Positions 6,362 through 13,717 are shown, counted from the first letter of the stretch. The stretch is DNA of 20,727 nt from Candidatus Woesearchaeota archaeon (GCA_016177265.1 JACOVP010000047.1:1-20727); one strand, 5' to 3'. Notes: a model not told the origin generated them from the letters alone. A program made the numbers and translations.

Positions 6362-6487
6362 ATGGCATACATTTCTCCTAAATGCAAGAATTGTGGCGCT
6401 ATTTTCTATGGTGTTGTGAGCCCATTTATTTTCTGTCCTGTGTGCAAAGTGCCTTGGTCAAAACATTTTTTGTTTAATCACATCTAA
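6362..6487 (+). CDS. Tiny zinc-ribbon protein, 41 aa
   Basis: Begins two bases after the upstream TAG. Two CxxC pairs, CKNCG and CPVCK, with 15 residues between them, form a complete rubredoxin-like zinc knuckle, which is unlikely by chance. The middle is hydrophobic (AIFYGVVSPFIF). Role unknown; probably a structural zinc peptide. Confidence 0.65.
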   Translation: MAYISPKCKNCGAIFYGVVSPFIFCPVCKVPWSKHFLFNHI

Positions 6488-6506
6488 AAAGAAAGGGCAT
6501 ACATAT

Positions 6507-6713
6507 ATGGCGTACAAAGAGCGGCTGTATTACATTGTCAGCAAGGACCATTTGAGTGAAATTGGAAGCGAAGATGGAATGACAGAAGATGAGGCCATCA
6601 AAATTCTCAATGAAACCACAGCAGAAGAGCTCCAAGACCTTGTAGTCATACGTGGTAGGCCAGTGAAGGTGAGAACTTCTGTAACCATTGTCAATCGCCT
6701 TGATGATGATTAA
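6507..6713 (+). CDS. Small acidic hypothetical protein, 68 aa
   Basis: ATG 6507 follows AAAGGG at 6494-6499. The protein starts with a strand (ERLYYIVSKDH). A helix with an EF-like acidic stretch (GMTEDEAIKILNETTAEEL) follows, then strands ending in RLDDD. No family recognised. It sits in the run of small genes transcribed from the 5235 promoter. Confidence 0.7.
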   Translation: MAYKERLYYIVSKDHLSEIGSEDGMTEDEAIKILNETTAEELQDLVVIRGRPVKVRTSVTIVNRLDDD

Positions 6714-6731
6714 AAGGATGTGCACAAAACA

Positions 6732-7067
6732 ATGAATACCGAAGATTTTATTGGAAGGCTTACTGGTACTAGAATTCCAGAACCAGGCGCAGTAGAAAGA
6801 ATCGCTAATGAGCTAAAAACAAAGTATCCTAATGCTCGCATTGTTTTGTTCAATGGTGGAGTATGTGCAGAGTCGGTAGATTATACTTGCATGAAGTGTG
6901 GTAATAAGTTACACAATGTAACTGAAATGAAATGGGACAGACGAGCATTAGATTGGGTACCAAGAAAAAGCAAAGGATTTTATCATCAAGCTGTCTGTGA
7001 GCATTGCGATAAGAAAGCCATCGTAGCATTAGCAGTGATTCAAGAAGCCAATTACATAACAAAATGA
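6732..7067 (+). CDS. Zinc-binding hypothetical protein, 111 aa
   Basis: The frame is open from GTG 6720, but ATG 6732 lies at a better distance from AAAAGGA (6713-6718). Residues 1-45 form a helix-rich part with an AxRIVLFNGG strand. Two zinc knuckles follow, CMKC and CEHC, about 38 residues apart. The segment between them carries Trp and basic residues (MKWDRRALDWVPRK). It ends with TGA. Function unknown; the zinc-ribbon pattern recurs in many neighbours. Confidence 0.72.
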   Translation: MNTEDFIGRLTGTRIPEPGAVERIANELKTKYPNARIVLFNGGVCAESVDYTCMKCGNKLHNVTEMKWDRRALDWVPRKSKGFYHQAVCEHCDKKAIVALAVIQEANYITK

Positions 7068-7084
7068 TTAGGAAAGGGAAAACA

Positions 7085-7216
7085 ATGCACATTTGGAAAA
7101 ATCACCCAACAATGCCTTGGAAAGTGTGTTTGGTCGGAGCAATTATCTGGCCATTTCATAAGACTCATGTTCAAATGAAGAGCGAAGGCAAATGGAAAGA
7201 AGCAGTACAGCACTAA
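7085..7216 (+). CDS. Small Trp-rich protein, 43 aa
   Basis: ATG 7085 follows GGAAAGGG with good spacing. The peptide starts MHIWKNHPTMPWKVCL and has a short hydrophobic stretch (VCLVGAIIWPF) that could associate with membrane. The stop overlaps the longer version of the next gene. No homologue recognised. Confidence 0.5.
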   Translation: MHIWKNHPTMPWKVCLVGAIIWPFHKTHVQMKSEGKWKEAVQH

Positions 7217-7482
7217 AGATGCAGAAGCAGGCAATATGGATAGACCGTCAAGGAAAAGAGTATTTTTCTGCTTCTGAGATAAGTGACAGCCACCTTAAAA
7301 ACATTATTCATATGTTGGAAAGACAATCTATGCTTTTGCTTTCTGACTATCCAAATTTTCAAGGTGAAATGGCTCAGTATTATGCAGAGCAAGAGTATGA
7401 TAATATGAGCTATGAGCTCTCAAACAGACTCAATTATTTTTATGTTTTGGCAGAGAAAAGAGGAATAAAGCTCTATGATTAA
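7192..7482 (+). CDS. Conserved phage-type hypothetical protein, 96 aa
   Basis: The core (IWIDRQGKEY, then SEISDSHLKNIIHMLERQ) resembles a common phage and plasmid family that pairs a short 'W-x-D/G-x-K-y' strand with a SHLxNxIxMLxRQ helix; these are uncharacterised. ATG 7192 overlaps the previous gene by 25 bases and has GCGAAGG upstream. ATG 7219, two bases after the previous stop, is an equally good start and would place the conserved part near the N-terminus. Acidic middle, helical C-terminus. The next gene starts inside its last codons. Confidence 0.75.
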   Translation: MERSSTALKMQKQAIWIDRQGKEYFSASEISDSHLKNIIHMLERQSMLLLSDYPNFQGEMAQYYAEQEYDNMSYELSNRLNYFYVLAEKRGIKLYD

Positions 7483-8014
7483 TTCTGCTACTGCACGAAC
7501 CCTTTGCGAATTAGTTTCTGTGTGCCCAACTTGCAAAGGCGCTGGAAGAGCATATCCAAAAGATTTTGATACAATATGTTCGCATTGCAAAGGTAAAGGC
7601 ACCATTCCATTACTTGATTCAAGTTTAGTGCGTGTAACATGTACAAGATGCGATGGAAGAAAGCGAATTCTTCTTGGCGGGCATGCATTTGATTATGAAA
7701 ATGCCATAAGTCCTCTCGTTATCATTCGTGATTTCAATTGGGCCAGGGACAGGGAAAATGCACAAGCATTAGTTGCTTGTCCCGAGTGTCAAGGTCGTGG
7801 ATATACTCCATCTACAAATCCATGGACATATGTGCGGGCTGTATATGCACTTCAGCTGCCAGTTGATGTAGTAGATGCAATGCTTGCTGCTCTTAAAGTG
7901 GAAGTGCTTGCTTCTCTGCCATTCGATCCTGGGCTTGTTGCATTCGATGTCGTAACTAAAGCATTATTAGAAACAATGGCAGAAGGGAAAGCAATAGGAA
8001 TAAAGCTATCATGA
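7475..8014 (+). CDS. DnaJ-type zinc-finger protein, 179 aa
   Basis: Four CxxCxGxG-like repeats are visible: CPTCKGAG (17-24), CSHCKGKG (35-42), CTRCDGRK (56-63) and CPECQGRG (101-108). This is the cysteine-rich zinc domain of the DnaJ/HSP40 family, but no J domain (HPD) is present, so it is not a full co-chaperone. The third repeat lacks the final Gly. The C-terminal half is hydrophobic and helical (AMLAALKVEVLASL). Phage proteins of this kind may bind unfolded proteins or nucleic acid; the role is inferred from fold only. Start ATG 7475 overlaps the upstream stop by 8 bases. Confidence 0.78.
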   Translation: MINSATARTLCELVSVCPTCKGAGRAYPKDFDTICSHCKGKGTIPLLDSSLVRVTCTRCDGRKRILLGGHAFDYENAISPLVIIRDFNWARDRENAQALVACPECQGRGYTPSTNPWTYVRAVYALQLPVDVVDAMLAALKVEVLASLPFDPGLVAFDVVTKALLETMAEGKAIGIKLS

Positions 8015-8151
8015 CTTGGTGGCTTGAGCGACTCTGTGGTTTCTGCCATAAACCTCGATTTGAGCACAGCAAAATAAAGTGGCAAGGACATCGAACAGCT
8101 TTCAAAGTTTTATTAAAGCAGAAAAAAGAGAAAGGAGAGGTTAAGAAATGA
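8011..8151 (+). CDS. Small basic zinc-knuckle protein, 46 aa
   Basis: Overlaps the preceding gene by ATGA (8011-8014) and the next gene by ATGA (8148-8151), a strong sign of real, coupled translation. It has one CGFC pair near the start and a His nearby, followed by a Lys/Arg-rich tail. Function unknown. Confidence 0.65.
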   Translation: MTWWLERLCGFCHKPRFEHSKIKWQGHRTAFKVLLKQKKEKGEVKK

Positions 8152-8381
8152 CATTTCTGATTATTTTTGCATGTGTCTTTCTTTGGCTTCTTGCCGGCTA
8201 TCTTGGTGGATGGCTTGTAAAGCTACCAGTAAAGACTTCGTGGGACCACGAAGACGAGCGTATAAACCGTATATTAATTATATTTGGGCCTATCTATCTT
8301 TTGGTTGGTATTTTGTTTATGTTCTATACTTTTCTTAACGAATTGAAAAACGCAAAGCATTTTCGTTCTTGGTGGCCATAA
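8148..8381 (+). CDS. Small two-helix membrane protein, 77 aa
   Basis: Two hydrophobic helices, about residues 2-24 and 42-65, flank a short charged loop (TSWDHEDERIN); the ends are basic. AAAGGAGAGG at 8132-8141 precedes ATG 8148. Topology is compatible with an inner-membrane protein such as a holin-like or superinfection-exclusion factor, but nothing specific is recognised. It is the last gene before the promoter at 8391. Confidence 0.72.
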   Translation: MTFLIIFACVFLWLLAGYLGGWLVKLPVKTSWDHEDERINRILIIFGPIYLLVGILFMFYTFLNELKNAKHFRSWWP

Positions 8382-8390
8382 AATAGGCTA

Positions 8391-8419
8391 TTTACTTTTC
8401 TTCCGCATAGTAGTATGAT
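8391..8419 (+). promoter_or_regulatory. Sigma-70-type promoter (TTTACT-17-TATGAT)
   Basis: -35 TTTACT 8391-8396, 17-base spacer, -10 TATGAT 8414-8419, preceded by GTAG. It is placed directly in front of the gene at 8458. Confidence 0.85.
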
Positions 8420-8457
8420 AGTGTTGAGGTAGAAAGAAAGAGAAAGGCGGTGCTCTA

Positions 8458-8802
8458 ATGACTACTCAATGGTACGGAAGCCTCACTAACCGTCTTAACG
8501 AGAATGTTCTGGTACCTGGTGCTCTAAAGGTTGGCGATGGCGTAACTATCACAGCATACTCCGATCGTCGTGCTGCCACCGTTGTATCCATCAGCCCAAG
8601 TGGAAAGACTGTCAAGGTTCAGGAGGACATCGCAATTCGTACCGACACCAACGGAATGAGCGAGAGCCAGGACTATCGGTATGAGCGTGACCCAAATGGC
8701 TATGTAGCCTCTTTCCGATGGGCACCGAAGCGGATGCGATTCCATAGTAAGAGTGGTGGTCTGGCTCGTGGCCGGGATCACCATTATGACTACAGTTTCT
8801 AG
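8458..8802 (+). CDS. Conserved phage-type hypothetical protein, 114 aa
   Basis: It begins MTTQWYGSLTNRL and carries VGDGVTITAYSDRRA and QEDIAIRTDTNGMSESQDY. This strand-rich pattern is familiar from a small protein common in phage genomes and without known function. The codon use is richer in GC than its neighbours. The second half ends with His and Arg clusters. AGAAAGGCGG upstream of ATG is a good ribosome-binding site, and the promoter at 8391 drives it. The next small frame starts inside its last codons. Confidence 0.8.
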   Translation: MTTQWYGSLTNRLNENVLVPGALKVGDGVTITAYSDRRAATVVSISPSGKTVKVQEDIAIRTDTNGMSESQDYRYERDPNGYVASFRWAPKRMRFHSKSGGLARGRDHHYDYSF

Positions 8803-8923
8803 AAGAAATATTCTGGCACCGAAGGAAAGCGGGGCTAACTGGAGAATTGGTGCCTTGCTCTCCAGAAATAAATATGGCATCCTGCCTGGGCTGAACGAGT
8901 TGAACTGGTCATTTACCAACTAG
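8786..8923 (+). CDS. Small hypothetical protein, 45 aa
   Basis: ATG 8786 lies 17 bases inside the preceding gene; the frame runs to TAG 8921-8923. The peptide (SGANWRIGALLSRNKYGI... ELNWSFTN) looks protein-like. The same frame continues open past the TAG to 8999, so occasional readthrough would add 25 residues. The DNA also contains interleaved inverted repeats, GGCACC/GGTGCC and CTGGAGA/TCTCCAG, which may form a structure in the mRNA. Real gene status is moderately supported. Confidence 0.45.
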   Translation: MTTVSRRNILAPKESGANWRIGALLSRNKYGILPGLNELNWSFTN

Positions 8924-9138
8924 CAAAACTCTGTCGGCGGAGATAACATCAGGGCTGAGGTAGGCCCCAGAGAAAAGGAGAAAAAAGGCCATGACTTGAG
9001 AATTTAGAGAATAAAGATTGTAAGTATATTATGTATGTCTGTATTATATTTTATGGGGCCTCCAAACAGCTACCACTTATGTGGTAGGGCAATCGGGGGC
9101 TCCATTATTTTTGCTTTCTGTGTTGCTTGATTGAGCTA
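8924..9138 (+). other. Gene-free stretch with a two-codon mini-ORF
   Basis: No gene is visible. AAAAGGAG followed by ATG ACT TGA at 8991-8999 is a well-initiated two-codon frame (Met-Thr-stop), possibly the relic of a deleted gene or a leader. The stretch ends with the long hairpin at 9055-9112, then the promoter at 9139. Confidence 0.5.
9055..9112 (+). terminator. Long two-part hairpin followed by ATTATTTTT
   Basis: Inner stem CTACCAC-TTAT-GTGGTAG is perfect (9070-9087). Outer stem GGGGCCTCC (9055-9063) pairs with GGGGGCTCC (9095-9103) across nine positions with two G-T pairs. The T-rich ATTATTTTT follows at 9104-9112. This is best read as the intrinsic terminator of the 8391 transcript. 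A structured small RNA or attenuator is possible because the internal loops are asymmetric. Confidence 0.75.
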
Positions 9139-9167
9139 TTTACTTTCTTGTGGCAGTAAAGTACAAT
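9139..9167 (+). promoter_or_regulatory. Sigma-70-type promoter (TTTACT-17-TACAAT)
   Basis: -35 TTTACT 9139-9144, 17-base spacer, -10 TACAAT 9162-9167. It shows that the frame open from 9150 cannot start upstream of the transcript and supports ATG 9195. Confidence 0.85.
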
Positions 9168-9194
9168 TGCTCTTGGAGTAAGGAGGGGAAGAAA

Positions 9195-9401
9195 ATGTTC
9201 GCCTATTGTATGGCTATGACAAAGAAGGGCAAGCATTGTGTGAATTCTCCTCGTGGAAACTCTTCTTTCTGTGGAATTCACCAACAGAAGTTTGAGTGCC
9301 CAGGATGTAAGCAAGTTGTTGCTTATGGTGCACACTACGATAAAGATGGCAAGCATGCAGCAGCAGCCAAATTTCTGCCGCATCTGAGGGCGAAGCAATA
9401 G
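9195..9401 (+). CDS. Small DUF5763-like zinc protein, 68 aa
   Basis: ATG 9195 follows a strong AAGGAGG at 9180-9186. The N-terminal part, with YCMAMTKKGKHC then SSFCGIHQ, matches the C-x-A-x-T-x-K-G-x-x-C...FC-x-x-H pattern of the DUF5763 type of tiny zinc domain. A second CPGC knuckle with a downstream His lies in the C-terminal half (ECPGCKQVVAYGAH). Role unknown. It ends in TAG, and a long open frame in the -1 register continues beyond it. Confidence 0.75.
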   Translation: MFAYCMAMTKKGKHCVNSPRGNSSFCGIHQQKFECPGCKQVVAYGAHYDKDGKHAAAAKFLPHLRAKQ

Positions 9402-9625
9402 CAAAAGCATTAGCTACTGGAAATCGTCCAAGAGCGATTGCACACGAGGATTTTCCTGGGGCCGGAAAAGCAGTTGGGCACAGAGATATAGACACCAAAG
9501 AAAGACGACTGGTACGCAAGCAATACAAAGCACTCATTGCTCAGATTCAAACATGCTCAGTGTGTGGCGAAAGTATGAAAACATATCGAGAGCAAAGTTA
9601 CCACGAAATTTTTGGACATCGCTAG
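9344..9625 (+). other. Open frame without a canonical start, zinc-finger end (possible frameshifted gene)
   Basis: The -1 frame relative to the preceding gene is open from 9344 to TAG 9623-9625. From about 9400 its translation looks like protein: basic, with a helix (ERRLVRKQYKALIAQIQ) and a C-terminal C-x2-C...H...H finger (CSVCGES then HEIFGHR). No ATG, GTG or TTG exists before the final part, so it may be fused to the upstream gene by frameshift, may begin at ATA or ATT, or may be a pseudogene. No classical slippery heptamer is seen in the overlap. Confidence 0.5.
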
Positions 9626-9632
9626 ATAAACA

Positions 9633-9908
9633 TTGATAGAAATCACAGAACAAGAATACGAATATCTAATAGAATCCCTCGATGTTACCGCAGAACTTGG
9701 AATTATTACTGAATGGGGCGCAGTAGGAGCAGATAGGCCACTTGTTGTAATTTTGGGTGAAGGCCATTTATCTGGTAAAATATTTCTTGCCACGCAGGAT
9801 GATCTCGACCGCAGCGATGTCTTTGTACGAGTTAAGGACATCGAGAATATTTTGCCACTGCCAAATTTTGATGATGTATTTGAGCTAAAAAATCTATCTA
9901 ACGAATAA
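9633..9908 (+). CDS. Small acidic hypothetical protein, 91 aa, TTG start
   Basis: The only start available is TTG 9633, because TAA precedes it at 9627-9629; no clear ribosome-binding site is seen, so coupling to the upstream frame is likely. The protein starts with an EQEYEYLIESL helix, continues with strands (PLVVILGEGHLSGKIFLA) and ends acidic. No family recognised. It is the last gene before the next promoter. Confidence 0.6.
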   Translation: MIEITEQEYEYLIESLDVTAELGIITEWGAVGADRPLVVILGEGHLSGKIFLATQDDLDRSDVFVRVKDIENILPLPNFDDVFELKNLSNE

Positions 9909-9984
9909 ACACCACTTTCTTCAGTAAAATAAAAAAGTAAGCAAGTTTAGCAGCTTAGGTACGTGCTAAATAGAGTGAAAGTTA

Positions 9985-10013
9985 TTTACTTTTTCAGTTG
10001 GAAGAAGTATAAT
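9985..10013 (+). promoter_or_regulatory. Sigma-70-type promoter (TTTACT-17-TATAAT)
   Basis: -35 TTTACT 9985-9990, 17-base spacer, -10 TATAAT 10008-10013. The downstream leader AGTCTCAGATTAGA nearly repeats the leader of the 5235 promoter. The AAATAGAGTGA just upstream of the -35 also resembles the 43-bp repeats at 2.7 kb. Confidence 0.9.
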
Positions 10014-10049
10014 AGTCTCAGATTAGAAAAGCGGAGGATCTAAGAAGCC

Positions 10050-11741
10050 ATGAAAGTCTCCCCCAACTTTGAAAAGGCACTCGATGCCCTCATTAATGGC
10101 TGGAGTTTCTATCACTCAAATTCTGATGTTCTGATAGCACCAGTTGATGGTGAGAGGGAACTCCGCTACCCAAACATAGCATTAGTTGATACCATGTTTC
10201 GGCTAACTTTGTCTCCTGATAAGCACAGTCTCACTATTTGGTGCAATAATTCAAAATGGGGGGCCAAAAATCGTCGAGAACGTGCTATTGAACGATTTGG
10301 TGTTCTAACGTACAAGCATTATTTGAATGGTGGCATCAGCCCAGAAGGGCTTAATTATGCTACTTATCAAACTACCGGAAGTTGGATTGATTCCGCAAAA
10401 GAGGGCGTTGCTGCCGCTTCTAAACTTAACAAAAATGTAACTGCCAATGTCGTCCTCAATGCTTCAAAGCAAAAAGAAGAAGTAGAGCTAGTCCTGCCAA
10501 AGACAAAGATAGATTGGCTTGCTTTCTTTTCAAATTTGCCATTTGGCTCTATCTTTGCCCATCCTGGGAAAAATGGCATTCCTACCGATGTATACAAAAA
10601 GACGGAAGACGGAACTTGGACAAACGGATCATCTATTCTGAGCGAGATTAATCTTGCTGGACATTATTCTGGCATCCCGATTACTGAGAATGGCTTTTGG
10701 ACAATTGAAGATATAAAGAGCCTTGTTGGATCTGTTGCTCTTCCTGCTGACCAAAAGCCGCCAGAGCATCCCAAGAGCAACCATACTGCTGTCTCGGTAA
10801 AGTTTGTCACCACATCAGCAGACGACATTGTAGGAAAACAACAGCAGTCGCCATCGTCAGCGAAGAGTGACAATCGCTCTTTTGAGGAACTTTGGGGACT
10901 TAGGAATCGAGATAAGAATATTCTCACAAAGACATCCGAGTTCTATCTGCTCTCAGTTGCGGCACTGAAGAATAAAGAGAAGCACGAGACGCGATACAAG
11001 GAGTATGCAAGAGAGTTTGCCGAACTCCTGAAAAATTACCTTGCAATGGCATGCGGTGGTGAGCTACGCCACACAAGACATTCCAATGTCTGGATTGAAT
11101 CCTTCAGAAATTCTGACAAAATTGAGACTTGGAGAGCTTGGTACTCTATCTATTCTGCCAATCCTCTATCTGCCGCAAAAAAGGCCACCGAGGAATTTCT
11201 CCGTAAGGGTGCTTGGGGCGGTGCCTTTGGAGGAAAGCCATGGGGAAAGGCTTCTGAATATCTGGTCGAATTTATCGAAGGCAAGTATACACCAGCGATG
11301 TTTGTTGATCTTGTTATTGACCTCGAGCATAACACAGGCTGTATTTTCAACAAGTGGTTTGATAACACCCAATATTTGAAGACGCTTCTAGATGCAAAAT
11401 TCAGGGGCAAAGACGAGGATTATGAAGTCCTTTTGAAGTCTGCCATCACACCTGAAATCAAGGTAGCATATGTTGGTGATGCTGTTGAGTCTGTAAAGTA
11501 TCAGAGGTTATTGGCTCGGCGATTTGGTATTGAAAAGCTCGTGGTTTTTCGTCCATATCGTCAGTGTGAGCGATGCAAGCGTGAGCTTGCTGCTGGCGAA
11601 AAGATTTGCAAGACTTGCATTACTTGCCCACAATGCAAGGAAATTATCAGTCTTCCTCTTGGGCCATTGCTTCCTGAGTTTACATACCATACATGCCAGC
11701 CAGTAAAAATCATTCTTCCTTCTGTGGAATATGTGAAATAA
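10050..11741 (+). CDS. Large phage protein with C-terminal zinc ribbons, 563 aa
   Basis: ATG 10050 follows GCGGAGGA and is driven by the 9985 promoter. Residues 1-220 are a mixed alpha/beta domain (NIALVDTMFRL, SLTIWCNN), with another strand-rich segment near 155-235. A low-complexity linker with Gln/Ser follows (KQQQSPSSAK, around 265-275). The region around residues 280-480 is helical, with the stretch FVDLVIDLEHNTGCIFNKWF, which I associate with conserved uncharacterised phage proteins. The last 60 residues carry Cys pairs CERC, CKTC and CPQC, forming one or two zinc ribbons. No polymerase, helicase or nuclease motif is visible. It may act as a host-takeover or nucleic-acid-binding factor; function unknown. 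Its TAA overlaps the next ATG by one base. Confidence 0.75.
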   Translation: MKVSPNFEKALDALINGWSFYHSNSDVLIAPVDGERELRYPNIALVDTMFRLTLSPDKHSLTIWCNNSKWGAKNRRERAIERFGVLTYKHYLNGGISPEGLNYATYQTTGSWIDSAKEGVAAASKLNKNVTANVVLNASKQKEEVELVLPKTKIDWLAFFSNLPFGSIFAHPGKNGIPTDVYKKTEDGTWTNGSSILSEINLAGHYSGIPITENGFWTIEDIKSLVGSVALPADQKPPEHPKSNHTAVSVKFVTTSADDIVGKQQQSPSSAKSDNRSFEELWGLRNRDKNILTKTSEFYLLSVAALKNKEKHETRYKEYAREFAELLKNYLAMACGGELRHTRHSNVWIESFRNSDKIETWRAWYSIYSANPLSAAKKATEEFLRKGAWGGAFGGKPWGKASEYLVEFIEGKYTPAMFVDLVIDLEHNTGCIFNKWFDNTQYLKTLLDAKFRGKDEDYEVLLKSAITPEIKVAYVGDAVESVKYQRLLARRFGIEKLVVFRPYRQCERCKRELAAGEKICKTCITCPQCKEIISLPLGPLLPEFTYHTCQPVKIILPSVEYVK

Positions 11742-12592
11742 TGAACAATAGTAATAATTATCATTGCATTTATTGTGGTGATGAATATCCAAGTCTTACC
11801 TCAGTCATGAGACACGAGGTTCTGTGCGTAAAAGAAGGAGATAACAAGGAGCCGTTTGCTGCATACCATCATGATAAGAAAAAGCAACAGCAGCCTCCGT
11901 CTGTTGCCGCCGCCACTACAAAGACAAACCAACCATGGTGGAAGGCTCCACTGACTAATGATAACACCGCCAATAATGGCAAGAAATCTCTACCAGCAGC
12001 AACTGGCGTAGCATACCAACGTCACTCACACCATAATTGGGTAAAAATTGGCGAGAAGTACCAAGTGCTTGCAATGAGTAGTGATAAAATGAATGGTGTA
12101 GAGAGCGAAGTAGATTACCAAGTGGTCCTCACCCAATCATATCTCTACAATGGTTCGATATTGACCAACTTTGAGTCAGAGGTAAACAGGGGACGAAAGA
12201 GCGAGCGCATGATTTATGTTGTTTGGCCTGACATGGGCATTATACCACTAGAGGACTACAACAGGCTTCTAGGCTTCCTAGAGCGCCTTCTCAGGGCAAA
12301 GAAAAGGTTGGCTATAGGATGTCTTGGCGGACATGGACGTACAGGAACTATTCTGGCTGGTTTGATTCAGCGAATTGAAAAGCGTACAGCAGCAGACGCT
12401 ATCAAGACATTAAGAGAAAGGTATTGCAAATCAGCAGTAGAAACGGTGGCACAGGAAGGATTGGTAACAGGACAGGAAGTTAGCAGAGGTAGTGACCATA
12501 GCAAACACCACACAATAAAAATGCCAAAAGCTGGGGATGCAAATCATTCTTCTTATGGTTATTATGGGGGCGCATACAGCAACAATGACTAA
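11741..12592 (+). CDS. Dual-specificity-phosphatase-like protein with N-terminal zinc finger, 283 aa
   Basis: The start ATG 11741 overlaps the upstream stop as TAATG; a longer frame from 11693 exists. Residues 9-29 hold a C2HC finger (C9, C12, H25, C29). A Gln/Ala/Thr linker leads to a domain with WPD at 162-164, the general-acid loop of protein tyrosine phosphatases. The P-loop CLGGHGRTG follows, with catalytic C194 and R200 fitting Cx5R. Both key elements are intact, so phosphatase activity on a protein or nucleotide/phosphate substrate is plausible. The C-terminus is low-complexity, with His, Gly and Tyr. Fusion of a zinc finger to such a domain in a phage is uncommon. The substrate cannot be read from sequence. 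Confidence 0.8.
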   Translation: MNNSNNYHCIYCGDEYPSLTSVMRHEVLCVKEGDNKEPFAAYHHDKKKQQQPPSVAAATTKTNQPWWKAPLTNDNTANNGKKSLPAATGVAYQRHSHHNWVKIGEKYQVLAMSSDKMNGVESEVDYQVVLTQSYLYNGSILTNFESEVNRGRKSERMIYVVWPDMGIIPLEDYNRLLGFLERLLRAKKRLAIGCLGGHGRTGTILAGLIQRIEKRTAADAIKTLRERYCKSAVETVAQEGLVTGQEVSRGSDHSKHHTIKMPKAGDANHSSYGYYGGAYSNND

Positions 12593-13343
12593 GCAAAAGA
12601 AAGCCGGCGGTACTCCGTCTACATCTCTTGAAATTAAGTTTTCAATTGTCCCTGCGTACCCAGAAAGTAGCCCAGACGACATTGTTTCATTTGGTTTAAG
12701 AAGAATGGCTATTTATACTTCTATTCCAGATGAAATTGCAAAAGCCGCATCTGGAAAGACAGTTTCATTGAGCAAAAAGAAGGGCGGATGTTTCTTTGAG
12801 CTCCAGGATTTTGCCAGTCATAATCAGCATATGAGTCTTTTTGCATCAGACGAGGAAGCGGCAACATTTCAGAAGCGAATTGAGGCAGACGTTATAGCAA
12901 TATTAAAAGAAGTTGGTTATCATGTAGAGCCTTCATGGTATAATGAAGAGGCACCCGCATCACCAACACCGCCAGTAATAATAAATCAAACAATAAACAC
13001 ACAGAAACAGGCGATTCATATTGGCGATTTTGTAAAGTACAATGGCAACGAATTATGCGATTCCGATTGCAGCACTATTGATGGAGAACAAATTGGGAAA
13101 ATAGCAATAATAAATACCGCTTTAAAAAAATCAATCGGTGTAGATTTCATGACAGAATTTAAAATCGGCTCCCATAATTATTTGCATGATATTCTTCCTG
13201 CTATTCCTACTGAAACTGGCTGGTGGCTGCATCCTACATGCTTGGAAATTATTTCAGAGGAGAAGATATGCTTTGACTGCCAAGATTGGGCATGGTATGG
13301 AGATAATGGTAATCACATGTTGCATCTGAAGATAGAAGTCTAG
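12585..13343 (+). CDS. Hypothetical protein with duplicated-domain N-terminus, 252 aa
   Basis: ATG 12585 overlaps the upstream stop by 8 bases; a longer frame from 12537 exists but has no ribosome-binding site. Residues 10-125 form a domain with a strand (LEIKFSIVPAYPE), a Lys-rich turn (KTVSLSKKKGGC) and a helix ending in GYHVEP. The same layout recurs in the next gene, indicating tandem paralogy. A Pro/Thr linker follows. The C-terminal domain, around residues 155-252, looks like a small beta barrel (GDFVKYNGNELCD, GKIAIINTALKKSIGVDF) resembling proteins that sense or bind small partners. Cys-rich end (KICFDCQDW). Function unknown. Confidence 0.75.
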   Translation: MTKQKKAGGTPSTSLEIKFSIVPAYPESSPDDIVSFGLRRMAIYTSIPDEIAKAASGKTVSLSKKKGGCFFELQDFASHNQHMSLFASDEEAATFQKRIEADVIAILKEVGYHVEPSWYNEEAPASPTPPVIINQTINTQKQAIHIGDFVKYNGNELCDSDCSTIDGEQIGKIAIINTALKKSIGVDFMTEFKIGSHNYLHDILPAIPTETGWWLHPTCLEIISEEKICFDCQDWAWYGDNGNHMLHLKIEV

Positions 13344-13363
13344 CAAAGAAAAGAGGAGAGTAA

Positions 13364-13717
13364 ATGAAACTTAACATATTGTCTTTGATTTTTCCAGTAG
13401 AAAATGGTGACATCAAGAAAGTCCGAACGGTATTTTTTCACTTCCAGCCAGAAGGCTCAATTATCTCGAAAGAGCAAACTGTTTGTCTCAGTAGAAACAA
13501 GCCAGGAGAATGTAACTTTTCACTTGAGACAATTCACGAGCACGCTCCGCATTCTCCTGCATTCACTTCAAGTCAAGAATTCGCCGAGTATGTAGAGAGA
13601 ATTACCAATGATATTCGGACAGTAATCAAGAACAATGGCTATGAGCCAGAGAAGGATTTGTCTCTTGTAGTTGAAGAAAAGGTGATTATGCCACCGGCAA
13701 TGCTGAGCATGAATTAA
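13364..13717 (+). CDS. Paralogue of the N-terminal domain of the previous gene, 117 aa
   Basis: ATG 13364 follows AAGAGGAGAG. The order of features matches residues 10-125 of the upstream protein: a beta strand, a segment with TVCLSRNKPGECNFSL, an acidic helix with EFAEYVERI, and a NNGYEPE end corresponding to VGYHVEP. The C-terminal barrel domain is missing. Most likely a tandem duplication with loss of the second domain. Function unknown. Confidence 0.78.
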   Translation: MKLNILSLIFPVENGDIKKVRTVFFHFQPEGSIISKEQTVCLSRNKPGECNFSLETIHEHAPHSPAFTSSQEFAEYVERITNDIRTVIKNNGYEPEKDLSLVVEEKVIMPPAMLSMN

